Assembly (NCBI GenBank): GCA_038247995.1
Contig: JBBRUG010000047.1
Span: forward strand, 1-24,148
Length of the DNA: 24,148 nt
Direction: 5' to 3'
Source: JBBRUG01 sp038247995
GTDB taxonomy: Bacteria; Chloroflexota; Chloroflexia; Chloroflexales; Chloroflexaceae
Part shown: one piece after another, positions 1-6,645 of the stretch
Layout of the letters: each line of letters begins with the position of its first letter
Position numbering within the stretch: position 1 is the first letter of the stretch
Notes under the pieces: model-generated
Database searches by the model: none
What the model saw: the letters and a program-made list of their open reading frames with translations, nothing else
What the model was told of the DNA's origin: nothing
Position numbers and translations under genes: made by a program

Positions 1-31
1 CGACGCGCCCCAACATCACCCCTTCAGCTCC

Positions 32-1459
32 TCATTCACCAACCCAATCCACCCCAACCACAACCACAATCTCCGCATCGCTGAACAAGCCCTCAGGTGG
101 AGCGCTGCGCACCAGTTCGGCGTCGAGCAGGCGCGCCAGCCGCCGACTGGTAGCCGGAGCGCCGCCGGTGTCGTACACACGGGTGCGCGCATAGTCGCTT
201 GTCGGCGCATTGCCGGGAATGAGAATCGTGAAACCGGCGCTTTCTAGCTCCAAACTTACCTGTCGTGCTAAGCCCGCTACGTCGGTGCCATTAAACACCT
301 GAACCCGCGCATTCTCCTGCGCCTCGCTCGGCGGGCGCACCCAACGGTCGAGCAGCGCCTGTATGCCGGCAGGATCCCAGACCAGGTTGGTCTCATTCTC
401 CGTTAGCCCCACATCGGCAGGCGTGATCCGAAACTGGCCCATACTGTCCTGATCAAGGCCGGCAGCCAGGCTCATCAGTCCAAATAACACATCAGGCCGA
501 TCGATCGGCATTGTGGTCAGTACGGGTGGCGGGCCATCCCCACCGGCCACAGCCCCAAGCAGCGTCGGCACGAGGGCCATCCGGGTCGGCCAATTCTGGG
601 ACTGGAACTCACTAAGCACCGCACGCACAACCTGCTGCTGGCGCTCGGCGCGCCCAAAATCGCTGTCGGCGTGGCGCGTACGCGCGTAGATCAGCGCCCG
701 CTCGCCGTCCATCAACTGCGGACCGGGTTGAAATTCCACGCGCTGAATCCCAAAATCTTCGGTCGGGTAAGCATCATCGATAATCAGGCGCGGCACATCG
801 ATCGTGACCCCACCCAGGGCGTCGATCACACCGGCGAACCCGGCAAAATTCACCTGCGCCACATAATCGACGCGCATCCCGCGTTCGCGCAGGCCCAAAA
901 AAGTCTGCACCGTCTCTGCGGCCAGGCTCATTCCGCCCTGTTGCGGCAGCGTACCCAAGCCGTAGAGCGCTTCGGCGCGCGCGTAGCCCTGCCCGTAAGC
1001 AACATTGATCTTGGTGACCCCTAGATCACGCACTTCAACCTGCGTGTCGCGCGGAATCGAGAGCAGGCTCACCCAACCGCCGGCGACATCAAGGCGCGCC
1101 AGCATGAGCGTATCGCTACGCACGCCTTCACCAGGAAAGCCGGGACGCTCATCAACACCGACAACCAGCAGATTCGCGCCCAGCAGCGGCGTCGCAATCG
1201 CCGGAGCGGAGCGCGCATCGGCGACGGTAATCTGATTGGCGAGGCGACTAACTTGCCAATAGAACAGCCCCACGCCGCCCAATACCAGCACCAGCAAGAC
1301 GATCAGCGCTAGACGCAGCCGAGGCCAGAAGCGCCCGCGCCGACCGGTGCGCTGCTTGGCAGGCCCGGCAGTCGGCGCCGCCCGCCGCCCCATCACCAAT
1401 GTCTCATCGGTATATGCCTCGCCTCCAGGCGGTACGCGCCGTCGCCGATCATTATTCAC
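32..1459 (-). CDS. LCP (LytR-CpsA-Psr) family cell-envelope protein
   Basis: This is a 475-residue membrane-anchored enzyme of the LCP family, whose members transfer lipid-linked glycopolymers to the cell wall or envelope. A basic, disordered cytoplasmic N-terminus is followed by one membrane segment (about residues 49-69) and an extracytoplasmic LCP domain from about 92 to 290. The family's phosphate-binding residues are visible in RSDTLML (R114, D116), SIPRDT (R137, D138), YARTRHADSDFGR (R260, R262) and R270. A LytR_C domain begins near residue 385 (RVQVFNGT). Translation starts at GTG 1459-1457, with GGAG seven bases upstream. A short cagttcg-type array lies in the leader. The gene runs off alone on the minus strand, divergent from gnd, so nothing local identifies its glycopolymer. 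The family call is firm; the substrate is unknown. Confidence 0.93.
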   Translation of the reverse strand: MNNDRRRRVPPGGEAYTDETLVMGRRAAPTAGPAKQRTGRRGRFWPRLRLALIVLLVLVLGGVGLFYWQVSRLANQITVADARSAPAIATPLLGANLLVVGVDERPGFPGEGVRSDTLMLARLDVAGGWVSLLSIPRDTQVEVRDLGVTKINVAYGQGYARAEALYGLGTLPQQGGMSLAAETVQTFLGLRERGMRVDYVAQVNFAGFAGVIDALGGVTIDVPRLIIDDAYPTEDFGIQRVEFQPGPQLMDGERALIYARTRHADSDFGRAERQQQVVRAVLSEFQSQNWPTRMALVPTLLGAVAGGDGPPPVLTTMPIDRPDVLFGLMSLAAGLDQDSMGQFRITPADVGLTENETNLVWDPAGIQALLDRWVRPPSEAQENARVQVFNGTDVAGLARQVSLELESAGFTILIPGNAPTSDYARTRVYDTGGAPATSRRLARLLDAELVRSAPPEGLFSDAEIVVVVGVDWVGE

Positions 1460-1478
1460 AAAAGCGCTCCAATCTCAA

Positions 1479-1507
1479 CAGTTCGCAGTCTGACAGTTCG
1501 CAGTTCA
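1479..1507. repeat. Short tandem array, cagttcg type
   Basis: Four consecutive units of 7-8 bp are seen: cagttcg, cagtctga, cagttcg, cagttca. The array lies about 20 bases upstream of the LCP start codon, so it would be in that gene's 5' leader. It is one of several short-period arrays at gene junctions in this window. The rest of the 292-base divergent gap (1460-1751) holds the gnd promoter and a possible LCP -10 box (TACAAT, complement of 1572-1577, without a clear -35). I see no small gene in it. Confidence 0.7.
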
Positions 1508-1687
1508 CGGGCGCCCCACGCCCTGTAACGTCCCCGCCCCAACCAGGACTGCATAGCAAGCATCTCGCACAATTGTATCAGATCTGGATGAAGCCAGCCT
1601 GAAAGCGCCCTTCAGGATGAGTGAAGCGTGCATCAGGCGCTCGGATGCCCTGCACCCCACTTACGTCTGGCCTGTGGCAGGGTCTTG

Positions 1688-1716
1688 TCCACAGCGATCA
1701 GGCATGCGGGTATAAT
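1688..1716 (+). promoter_or_regulatory. Probable sigma-70 promoter of gnd
   Basis: A perfect TATAAT (1711-1716) is preceded at 17 bases by TCCACA (1688-1693), which matches the -35 consensus at four of six positions. The predicted transcript would start near 1723 and give a leader of about 29 bases containing the AGGAGAG ribosome-binding site. The -10 box is strong and the -35 is moderate. I see no separate promoter before zwf, opcA or the 119-residue gene. Confidence 0.7.
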
Positions 1717-1751
1717 AAAAGCGTACGCTTGCATAAGCTCAGGAGAGATCC

Positions 1752-2654
1752 ATGGAAATCGGTTTGATCGGGCTTGGGCGCATGGGCGCGAACATGGCCA
1801 TTCGGTTGCTGCAGGGTGGACATCGCGTTGTAGTGCAGAATCGCACCTTCGAGAAGGCGCAGGAGCTTGCCGATGCGCACGGCGCCGTAGCGGTACCTAC
1901 GCTCGAAGAGCTTGTCGGTGCGCTTGAAGCGCCGCGGATCGTCTGGTTGATGTTGCCTGCCGGCCCCGCCACCGACGAGCATATCGACCAATTAACACCA
2001 CTGTTGGAGCCGGGCGATATTCTGATCGACGGGGCGAACAACAACTACAAAGTAAGTATTGCTCACGGCGAAGAACTCACCGCCAAGGGCATTCACTTCA
2101 TGGATGCCGGCGTTTCGGGCGGAATCTGGGGCTTGCAGGTCGGCTACTGCACCATGGTTGGCGGCGAACAGGCAACCTTCGACCATGTCGAGCCGCTGCT
2201 CAAAACGCTCGCCCCGCCCGACGGCTACATGCTCTGTGGGCCGCACGGCGCCGGCCACTTCGTCAAGATGATCCATAACGGCATCGAGTACGGCATGATG
2301 CAGGCCTACGCCGAAGGCTTCGAGATTATGGAGAAGTCGCGCTACGATCTCGATTTGCAGAAAGTGAGCCACCTCTGGAACCAGGGCAGTGTTGTGCGTT
2401 CGTGGCTGCTTGAGCTCGCCGAACGCGCCTTCACCGACGATGCCGACTTGTCCAGCATTCGTGGCTATGTCCAGGATAGCGGCGAGGGCCGTTGGACGGT
2501 GCAGGAAGCGATTGACCTCGACGTGCCTGCGCCGATCATCACCCTCAGCCTGCAAACCCGCTTCCGTTCGCGCCAAGACGACAGCTTCAGCGCCAAGGTA
2601 CTCGCCGCTCTGCGCAACCAGTTCGGCGGCCACGCAGTGAAGAAGGCGGAGTGA
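1752..2654 (+). CDS. gnd: 6-phosphogluconate dehydrogenase, decarboxylating, short form
   Basis: This cytosolic enzyme oxidises and decarboxylates 6-phosphogluconate to ribulose 5-phosphate, producing reduced nicotinamide cofactor. At 300 residues it belongs to the short class rather than the roughly 470-residue E. coli type. The Rossmann motif GLGRMG is at residues 7-12, the substrate loop GVSGG at 120-124, and the catalytic lysine and asparagine (K172, N176) lie in HFVKMIHNG. After the second beta strand the sequence reads QNRT, as in NADP-using homologues, where NAD-specific forms have an Asp; NADP preference is therefore inferred. AGGAGAG (1741-1747) sits four bases before ATG. It is the first gene of a block with zwf and opcA, fitting the oxidative pentose phosphate pathway. 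No lactonase (pgl) gene is present here. Confidence 0.95.
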   Translation: MEIGLIGLGRMGANMAIRLLQGGHRVVVQNRTFEKAQELADAHGAVAVPTLEELVGALEAPRIVWLMLPAGPATDEHIDQLTPLLEPGDILIDGANNNYKVSIAHGEELTAKGIHFMDAGVSGGIWGLQVGYCTMVGGEQATFDHVEPLLKTLAPPDGYMLCGPHGAGHFVKMIHNGIEYGMMQAYAEGFEIMEKSRYDLDLQKVSHLWNQGSVVRSWLLELAERAFTDDADLSSIRGYVQDSGEGRWTVQEAIDLDVPAPIITLSLQTRFRSRQDDSFSAKVLAALRNQFGGHAVKKAE

Positions 2655-2660
2655 CGAACT

Positions 2661-2757
2661 AAGGAACCGAAGAACCGAGGAACCAAAGCACTAAGGAACG
2701 AAGGAACCAGTTGGTATTCCTCGGTTCGGCACTTCCCTGGTTCCCTGGTTCGGCGGT
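2661..2757. repeat. Two-armed inverted tandem array between gnd and zwf
   Basis: The left arm (2661-2709) is an array of about 8-bp units around ggaaccga/ggaaccaa. The right arm (2711-2757) carries the reverse complement theme, ttcctcggttcgg and ttccctgg repeated. The arms share a perfect 11-bp inverted repeat, GAACCGAGGAA at 2672-2682 and TTCCTCGGTTC at 2717-2727, with a 34-base loop. A transcript through it could fold into a hairpin. No T-run follows, so I do not call it an intrinsic terminator. The right arm is open in the zwf frame and gives a false N-terminal extension of that protein. Confidence 0.85.
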
Positions 2758-2782
2758 TCAAATAATAAGAGGAGCGATCAGG

Positions 2783-4324
2783 TTGATCGACACCCCTACT
2801 CTCGCTAATCCGCTCCGTTCCGGCCTGCGCATGGGCCGCACGCCGGAGCCGTGTACGATGGTTATTTTTGGTGCGACAGGCGATCTCACTTCGCGCAAAC
2901 TTGTGCCCGCACTCTACAATCTGGCATTAGAACGGCGTTTGCCGGGCGGCTTCTCGGTTGTTGGGTTCGCCCGCCGCGAGTGGGACGACGACTTCTTCCG
3001 GCAGACGCTCCTCGATGGTGTTAATGCTAATTCGCGCACCGGGAGTGCCGATGCGCAACTCTGGGCCAGCTTCGCCGACGGGATCTTTTACCATCGCTCT
3101 AGTTTCGACGAAGCCGCTGGTTATGCCGAACTCGCCGCACGGCTCAATCAGATCGATGCCGAGCGCGGCACCGGCGGCAACCGGGTCTTCTACCTCGCCA
3201 CACCGCCCGAAGCCTACCCCGAGATCATTCGTCACCTCGGCGCCGCCGGGCTCAACCGCTCGCCGAACGGCGGCTGGACGCGGATTATCATCGAGAAGCC
3301 CTTCGGCCACGACCTCGCCAGCGCGCGCGATCTCAATCAGCAGGTGCTCACGGTCTTCGATGAAGGCCAGGTTTACCGCATCGATCACTACCTCGGTAAA
3401 GAGACCGTCCAGAACATCCTGGTGTTTCGCTTCGCCAATGGGATCTTTGAGCCGATCTGGAATCGCAATTATGTCGACCATGTTCAGATCACCGTCGCCG
3501 AAAGCGTCGGCGTGGAGGATCGTGGCGGCTACTATGACACATCCGGCGCGCTGCGCGACATGATCCAGAATCACCTGATGCAACTCGTCACGCTCACGGC
3601 GATGGAGCCGCCCGTGGCCTACGATGCCGATGCGGTGCGCGATGAGAAGGTGAAGGTGCTGCGCGCAATCCGCCCAATCGCGCCGGCTGATGTCGAGCGC
3701 TTCACCGTGCGCGGCCAGTATGGCCCCGGCAATGTCAACGGCCAGACGATCAACGGGTACGCCAACGAACGTGGGGTGACGCCCGGCAGCCAGACCGAAA
3801 CCTATGTCGGCTTGAAGCTGCATATCGACACATGGCGCTGGGCCGGCGTGCCGTTTTATCTGCGCAGCGGCAAGAGTTTGCCGCGCCGGGTGAGCGAGAT
3901 CGCGGTGCAATTTCGTACTGTGCCGACGGTACTCTTCGCCGACACGCCGATGAACGATATCGAGGCGAATGTCTTGGCGATCAAGATCCAGCCCGACGAA
4001 GGCATTACGCTCAAGTTTGGCTCAAAGGTGCCGGGCCAGCCGCAAATTCGTCCCGTGACGATGGACTTTCGCTATGGTACGTCGTTTGGCGTGGCTTCAC
4101 CCGAGGCCTATGAGCGCCTGCTGCTCGACTGTATGCTCGGCGACGGCACGCTCTTTACGCGCCGCGATGAAGTTGAAGCGAGTTGGAATTTGATTACGCC
4201 GATCCATGAGGGTTGGGCGAATGGCCCCCGGCTGCGCTTCCCCAACTACGAAGCCGGTACCTGGGGGCCGGCCGCAGCCGACGAGTTTATGGCCCAGGAC
4301 GGGCGAAGTTGGCGCAGGCTATGA
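2783..4324 (+). CDS. zwf: Glucose-6-phosphate 1-dehydrogenase
   Basis: This 513-residue enzyme makes 6-phosphoglucono-lactone and NADPH from glucose 6-phosphate, the first step of the oxidative pentose phosphate pathway. The cofactor motif GATGDLTSRKL is at residues 30-40, EKPFGHD at 171-177, the substrate signature RIDHYLGKE at 199-207, and VDHVQITVAE holds the catalytic histidine (about H233). I chose the TTG at 2783 because AAGAGGAG (2767-2774) lies eight bases upstream. The open frame extends back to ATG 2711, but those 24 residues are encoded by the repeat arm and have no ribosome-binding site. ATG 2831 is a weaker alternative. It probably belongs to the gnd transcript and is followed by its assembly factor, opcA. 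Confidence 0.95.
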   Translation: MIDTPTLANPLRSGLRMGRTPEPCTMVIFGATGDLTSRKLVPALYNLALERRLPGGFSVVGFARREWDDDFFRQTLLDGVNANSRTGSADAQLWASFADGIFYHRSSFDEAAGYAELAARLNQIDAERGTGGNRVFYLATPPEAYPEIIRHLGAAGLNRSPNGGWTRIIIEKPFGHDLASARDLNQQVLTVFDEGQVYRIDHYLGKETVQNILVFRFANGIFEPIWNRNYVDHVQITVAESVGVEDRGGYYDTSGALRDMIQNHLMQLVTLTAMEPPVAYDADAVRDEKVKVLRAIRPIAPADVERFTVRGQYGPGNVNGQTINGYANERGVTPGSQTETYVGLKLHIDTWRWAGVPFYLRSGKSLPRRVSEIAVQFRTVPTVLFADTPMNDIEANVLAIKIQPDEGITLKFGSKVPGQPQIRPVTMDFRYGTSFGVASPEAYERLLLDCMLGDGTLFTRRDEVEASWNLITPIHEGWANGPRLRFPNYEAGTWGPAAADEFMAQDGRSWRRL

Positions 4325-4349
4325 TAGCGTCTAACCGTTCGGAGTCGCA

Positions 4350-4370
4350 CAGCACTCAGCACTCAGCACT
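4350..4370. repeat. Three exact cagcact units abutting the opcA start codon
   Basis: Three perfect 7-bp units occupy 4350-4370 and end exactly at the opcA ATG (4371). The array fills the position where a Shine-Dalgarno sequence would be. The nearest purine-rich element, CGGAG at about 4340-4344, is roughly 26 bases away from the start codon. Confidence 0.9.
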
Positions 4371-5510
4371 ATGATTACACCCACCCAGATCGATATCGCC
4401 GCCATTGAGCGCGAACTGCGCCAACTCTGGAAAGACAGCGCCAGCGAAGCCGCTACGAAGGGGTATGCCGTTACGCGGGCGCTGACGTTGAACCTGGTGG
4501 CGCGCGCCCACGATAACGCGACGGCGGATCTGATCAGTTCTGTTGTGCAGGCGTTGACGGCCAGCCATCCCAACCGCACGGTGCTGGTGATCGAACGCCC
4601 CGAAGCGCCCACACCTTCCCTCGATGCGTTCGTCCAGGCCAACTGCCTGCTCGCCGCACCCGGCGTTCCTCAGGTTTGCGGCGAGCAAGTTACAATTGAC
4701 GCCCGCGGCAGTGCAACCGGACAGGTGGCATCGCTTGTGCTGCCCTTACTCGTACCCGACCTGCCCGTGGTGCTCTGGTTGCCCGGCCCCGAGCCGCTCG
4801 ACGAACCGCTGCTGTTGCGCTTACGCAGCATCCTCGATCGACTGATTGTTGATTCGAGCGACTCGCCACGCCCAATTCAGGAGCTCTTACGGCTGGCCAA
4901 ACTGGATCGTTCGGGCGCCGGCCCAGCCTTGAGCGATCTCGCGTGGGCGCGGCTTACGCCCTGGCGCGAACTGACCGCTCAGTTCTTCGATACGCGCCCG
5001 TTACTGCCCCATCTTAGCCGCATCGACACCGTCCAGTTGCGGTATACTGCGAACCAACACCCAAACCCGGTGCCGGCCCTGATGATGGCCGGCTGGCTGG
5101 CCTCAAGTTTAGGCTGGACGCCGCTGACCGACGCGGTAAGTGTCGAAGGGTCAACGATTCGGCTGCATCTACGCCGACCGGCAGTGGGTGTCGGGCCGGG
5201 TGCGATCCGTCTGGTTAGTGTCGAACTGCAACCGGACGAAAATACCATCGGCATTGGCGGCCTTACCAGCCTGCGGTTGCGTGCGCTCGACAATATCGTC
5301 GCCGACTTCAGCGTAACGTGCACTGACGATCCAACCAGTCTGCGCACCAGTGCCACAGTTGCCGGCCATAGCCCGATTGAACGCCTGGCGCACGTAGATG
5401 CAGGAACCCCGGCTGAACTGCTGGCCGCAGAGTTGCGCCTGCGCAGTCGCGATCGCACCTTCAGCGGTGCGTTGCAGTTGGCCGGAACACTCGCAACCCG
5501 GTTGGGATAA
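4371..5510 (+). CDS. opcA: Glucose-6-phosphate dehydrogenase assembly protein OpcA
   Basis: This 379-residue protein resembles the OpcA family, which in cyanobacteria and actinobacteria binds and activates glucose-6-phosphate dehydrogenase. I recognise it from its overall sequence: an alpha/beta N-terminal half with the LVARAHD, PNRTVLVIERP and LPVVLWLPGPEPL segments (about residues 42-147), then a C-terminal half with DLAWARLTPWRELTAQFFD. It has no signal peptide or membrane segment, so it should be cytosolic. It lies 46 bases after zwf, the usual partner gene. No convincing ribosome-binding site precedes the ATG, because the cagcact array occupies that place. Translation may depend on coupling or an unusual initiation. 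No catalytic residues are expected in this family. Confidence 0.85.
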   Translation: MITPTQIDIAAIERELRQLWKDSASEAATKGYAVTRALTLNLVARAHDNATADLISSVVQALTASHPNRTVLVIERPEAPTPSLDAFVQANCLLAAPGVPQVCGEQVTIDARGSATGQVASLVLPLLVPDLPVVLWLPGPEPLDEPLLLRLRSILDRLIVDSSDSPRPIQELLRLAKLDRSGAGPALSDLAWARLTPWRELTAQFFDTRPLLPHLSRIDTVQLRYTANQHPNPVPALMMAGWLASSLGWTPLTDAVSVEGSTIRLHLRRPAVGVGPGAIRLVSVELQPDENTIGIGGLTSLRLRALDNIVADFSVTCTDDPTSLRTSATVAGHSPIERLAHVDAGTPAELLAAELRLRSRDRTFSGALQLAGTLATRLG

Positions 5511-5524
5511 TTAGAAAGTCAGTT

Positions 5525-5884
5525 ATGGTTCTCTTTCTCGCCGGTGGCGCCCCGATCGTGCTTTGGGCCGGAATGACCGTGATCGAAGCGTTGATGTTCT
5601 TTCAGTTGCGCTGGGCAAAGCTTGGGGGCAGCTTTCGTGATGCAGCCGTGATCAACCTTGTTTCGGCAGTGGTGCTTGCGCTCTTTGGGCAATTACTCGC
5701 AGTGATTACGAACCCCTTTGTGCTCCTCGGCACCGCGTGTGTGATCTCGATCCTCGTCGAAGGTTTTATTTTGCTCCTGCTGCGCAAGCGCACCTCGTCA
5801 CAGTCGTATTTGGCGGCGTTGGTGAGCAATGTTACCAGCTATATTTTTGTGATGGCGTATGTGCTGACGTTCCTTTTGGGGTAG
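5525..5884 (+). CDS. Small four-TM membrane protein, unknown function
   Basis: I do not recognise this 119-residue protein. It is very hydrophobic, with about four membrane segments (residues 8-28, 40-60, 65-86 and 96-118). A basic loop, LRKRT, follows the third segment and a single acidic residue, E21, lies in the first. It follows opcA by 14 bases on the same strand, so it is probably co-transcribed with the pentose phosphate genes, although no metabolic link can be deduced. The upstream AGAAAG is only a weak ribosome-binding site. The composition and codon use look like those of its neighbours. It faces the next gene tail to tail across a 29-base gap with no clear terminator. Confidence 0.7.
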   Translation: MVLFLAGGAPIVLWAGMTVIEALMFFQLRWAKLGGSFRDAAVINLVSAVVLALFGQLLAVITNPFVLLGTACVISILVEGFILLLLRKRTSSQSYLAALVSNVTSYIFVMAYVLTFLLG

Positions 5885-5913
5885 TGCGGCTCAATGAGGC
5901 GTGAAGACTCAGC

Positions 5914-6645
5914 CTATAGATCGCCGACAATGCTATAGTTTGCCAGCAGTACCAGTTGCAGATCCACGAGGGTGTGGATAACAAACGTGGGCCAGAAGGA
6001 GCGTGCGCGGTAGTACAGAGCAACGTATAGGATGGCGAGGAAGGTGTTGAGCACCGGTGACGCCCACGAAAACGGATGCGCGTTGGTAAGCGGTAAAAAG
6101 CGTACCCAGAAGACGACGTGGATCAACGACACTAAGCCCAGGAACAACAATCCGCCAATGCCGAAGCCCACCCAACGCGGCCAACCGCTGCGCCAGCGGT
6201 TACGCCAGGCATCAAGCGGATAGAGCCAGATCAACTGCTCCATAAAACCGTTGAGCGGCCCCCAGATCAGCGCCGTCAGCGTGAGGCCAAGCGGCGTTGC
6301 ACCATAATCTGGAAAGTTGCCCCAGTTATTCAGCGTGATCAGCGCCATTAAGCCCAACCCCAATCCAAAGAGGATCCAGGGCCAGCGCACCGGTCGGCCA
6401 TAGTCGAGGGTGCCTTTGCGCCAGCGCACGATGATCACACAAGCGATGACGTAGTAAAGGCACAACGGCGTCAGTGCGCCGCCGGTAAGTTCGAAGAGCC
6501 AGGCACACGCGAACGGCAAGCCCAGCGCCACAACTACACTGAGCCCAAGATCGAAGTTCGTGGGCACAAAAGCGCCGCCGAACGCCGGATCTGCATGATC
6601 CTGGCGCTCGGCGGCGCTTCCTTTGGTCGGTACCCGCAACGTCAC
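5914..6645 (-). CDS. CPBP-like polytopic membrane protein with degenerate active site
   Basis: This 243-residue protein has about six to seven membrane segments between residues 33 and 238. The order of features recalls the CPBP (CAAX protease and bacteriocin-processing, Abi) family: an acidic motif near 136 (FMEQLIWLY), a histidine in a membrane helix (SLIH, H176) and a late HxxxD (H224, D228). The EExxxR signature is not intact, since E136 is followed by Q and the arginine position is occupied by leucine. The family call and any protease activity are therefore uncertain. The GTG start at 6645-6643 overlaps the secA stop codon as GTGA, which suggests translational coupling to secA. It could equally be an unrelated membrane family. 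Confidence 0.55.
   Translation of the reverse strand: MTLRVPTKGSAAERQDHADPAFGGAFVPTNFDLGLSVVVALGLPFACAWLFELTGGALTPLCLYYVIACVIIVRWRKGTLDYGRPVRWPWILFGLGLGLMALITLNNWGNFPDYGATPLGLTLTALIWGPLNGFMEQLIWLYPLDAWRNRWRSGWPRWVGFGIGGLLFLGLVSLIHVVFWVRFLPLTNAHPFSWASPVLNTFLAILYVALYYRARSFWPTFVIHTLVDLQLVLLANYSIVGDL

Noticed and set aside
1399..1602. A 67-codon plus-strand gene in the LCP-gnd gap
   Set aside because: It begins inside the LCP gene on the other strand, lacks a ribosome-binding site and is partly encoded by the tandem array.
2661..2757. Intrinsic terminator between gnd and zwf
   Set aside because: The hairpin is followed by no T-run, and zwf has no obvious promoter of its own, so read-through seems more likely.
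2927..3910. A 327-codon minus-strand frame opposite zwf
   Set aside because: Shadow of zwf; its sequence has no coherent domain and zwf motifs lie on the plus strand.
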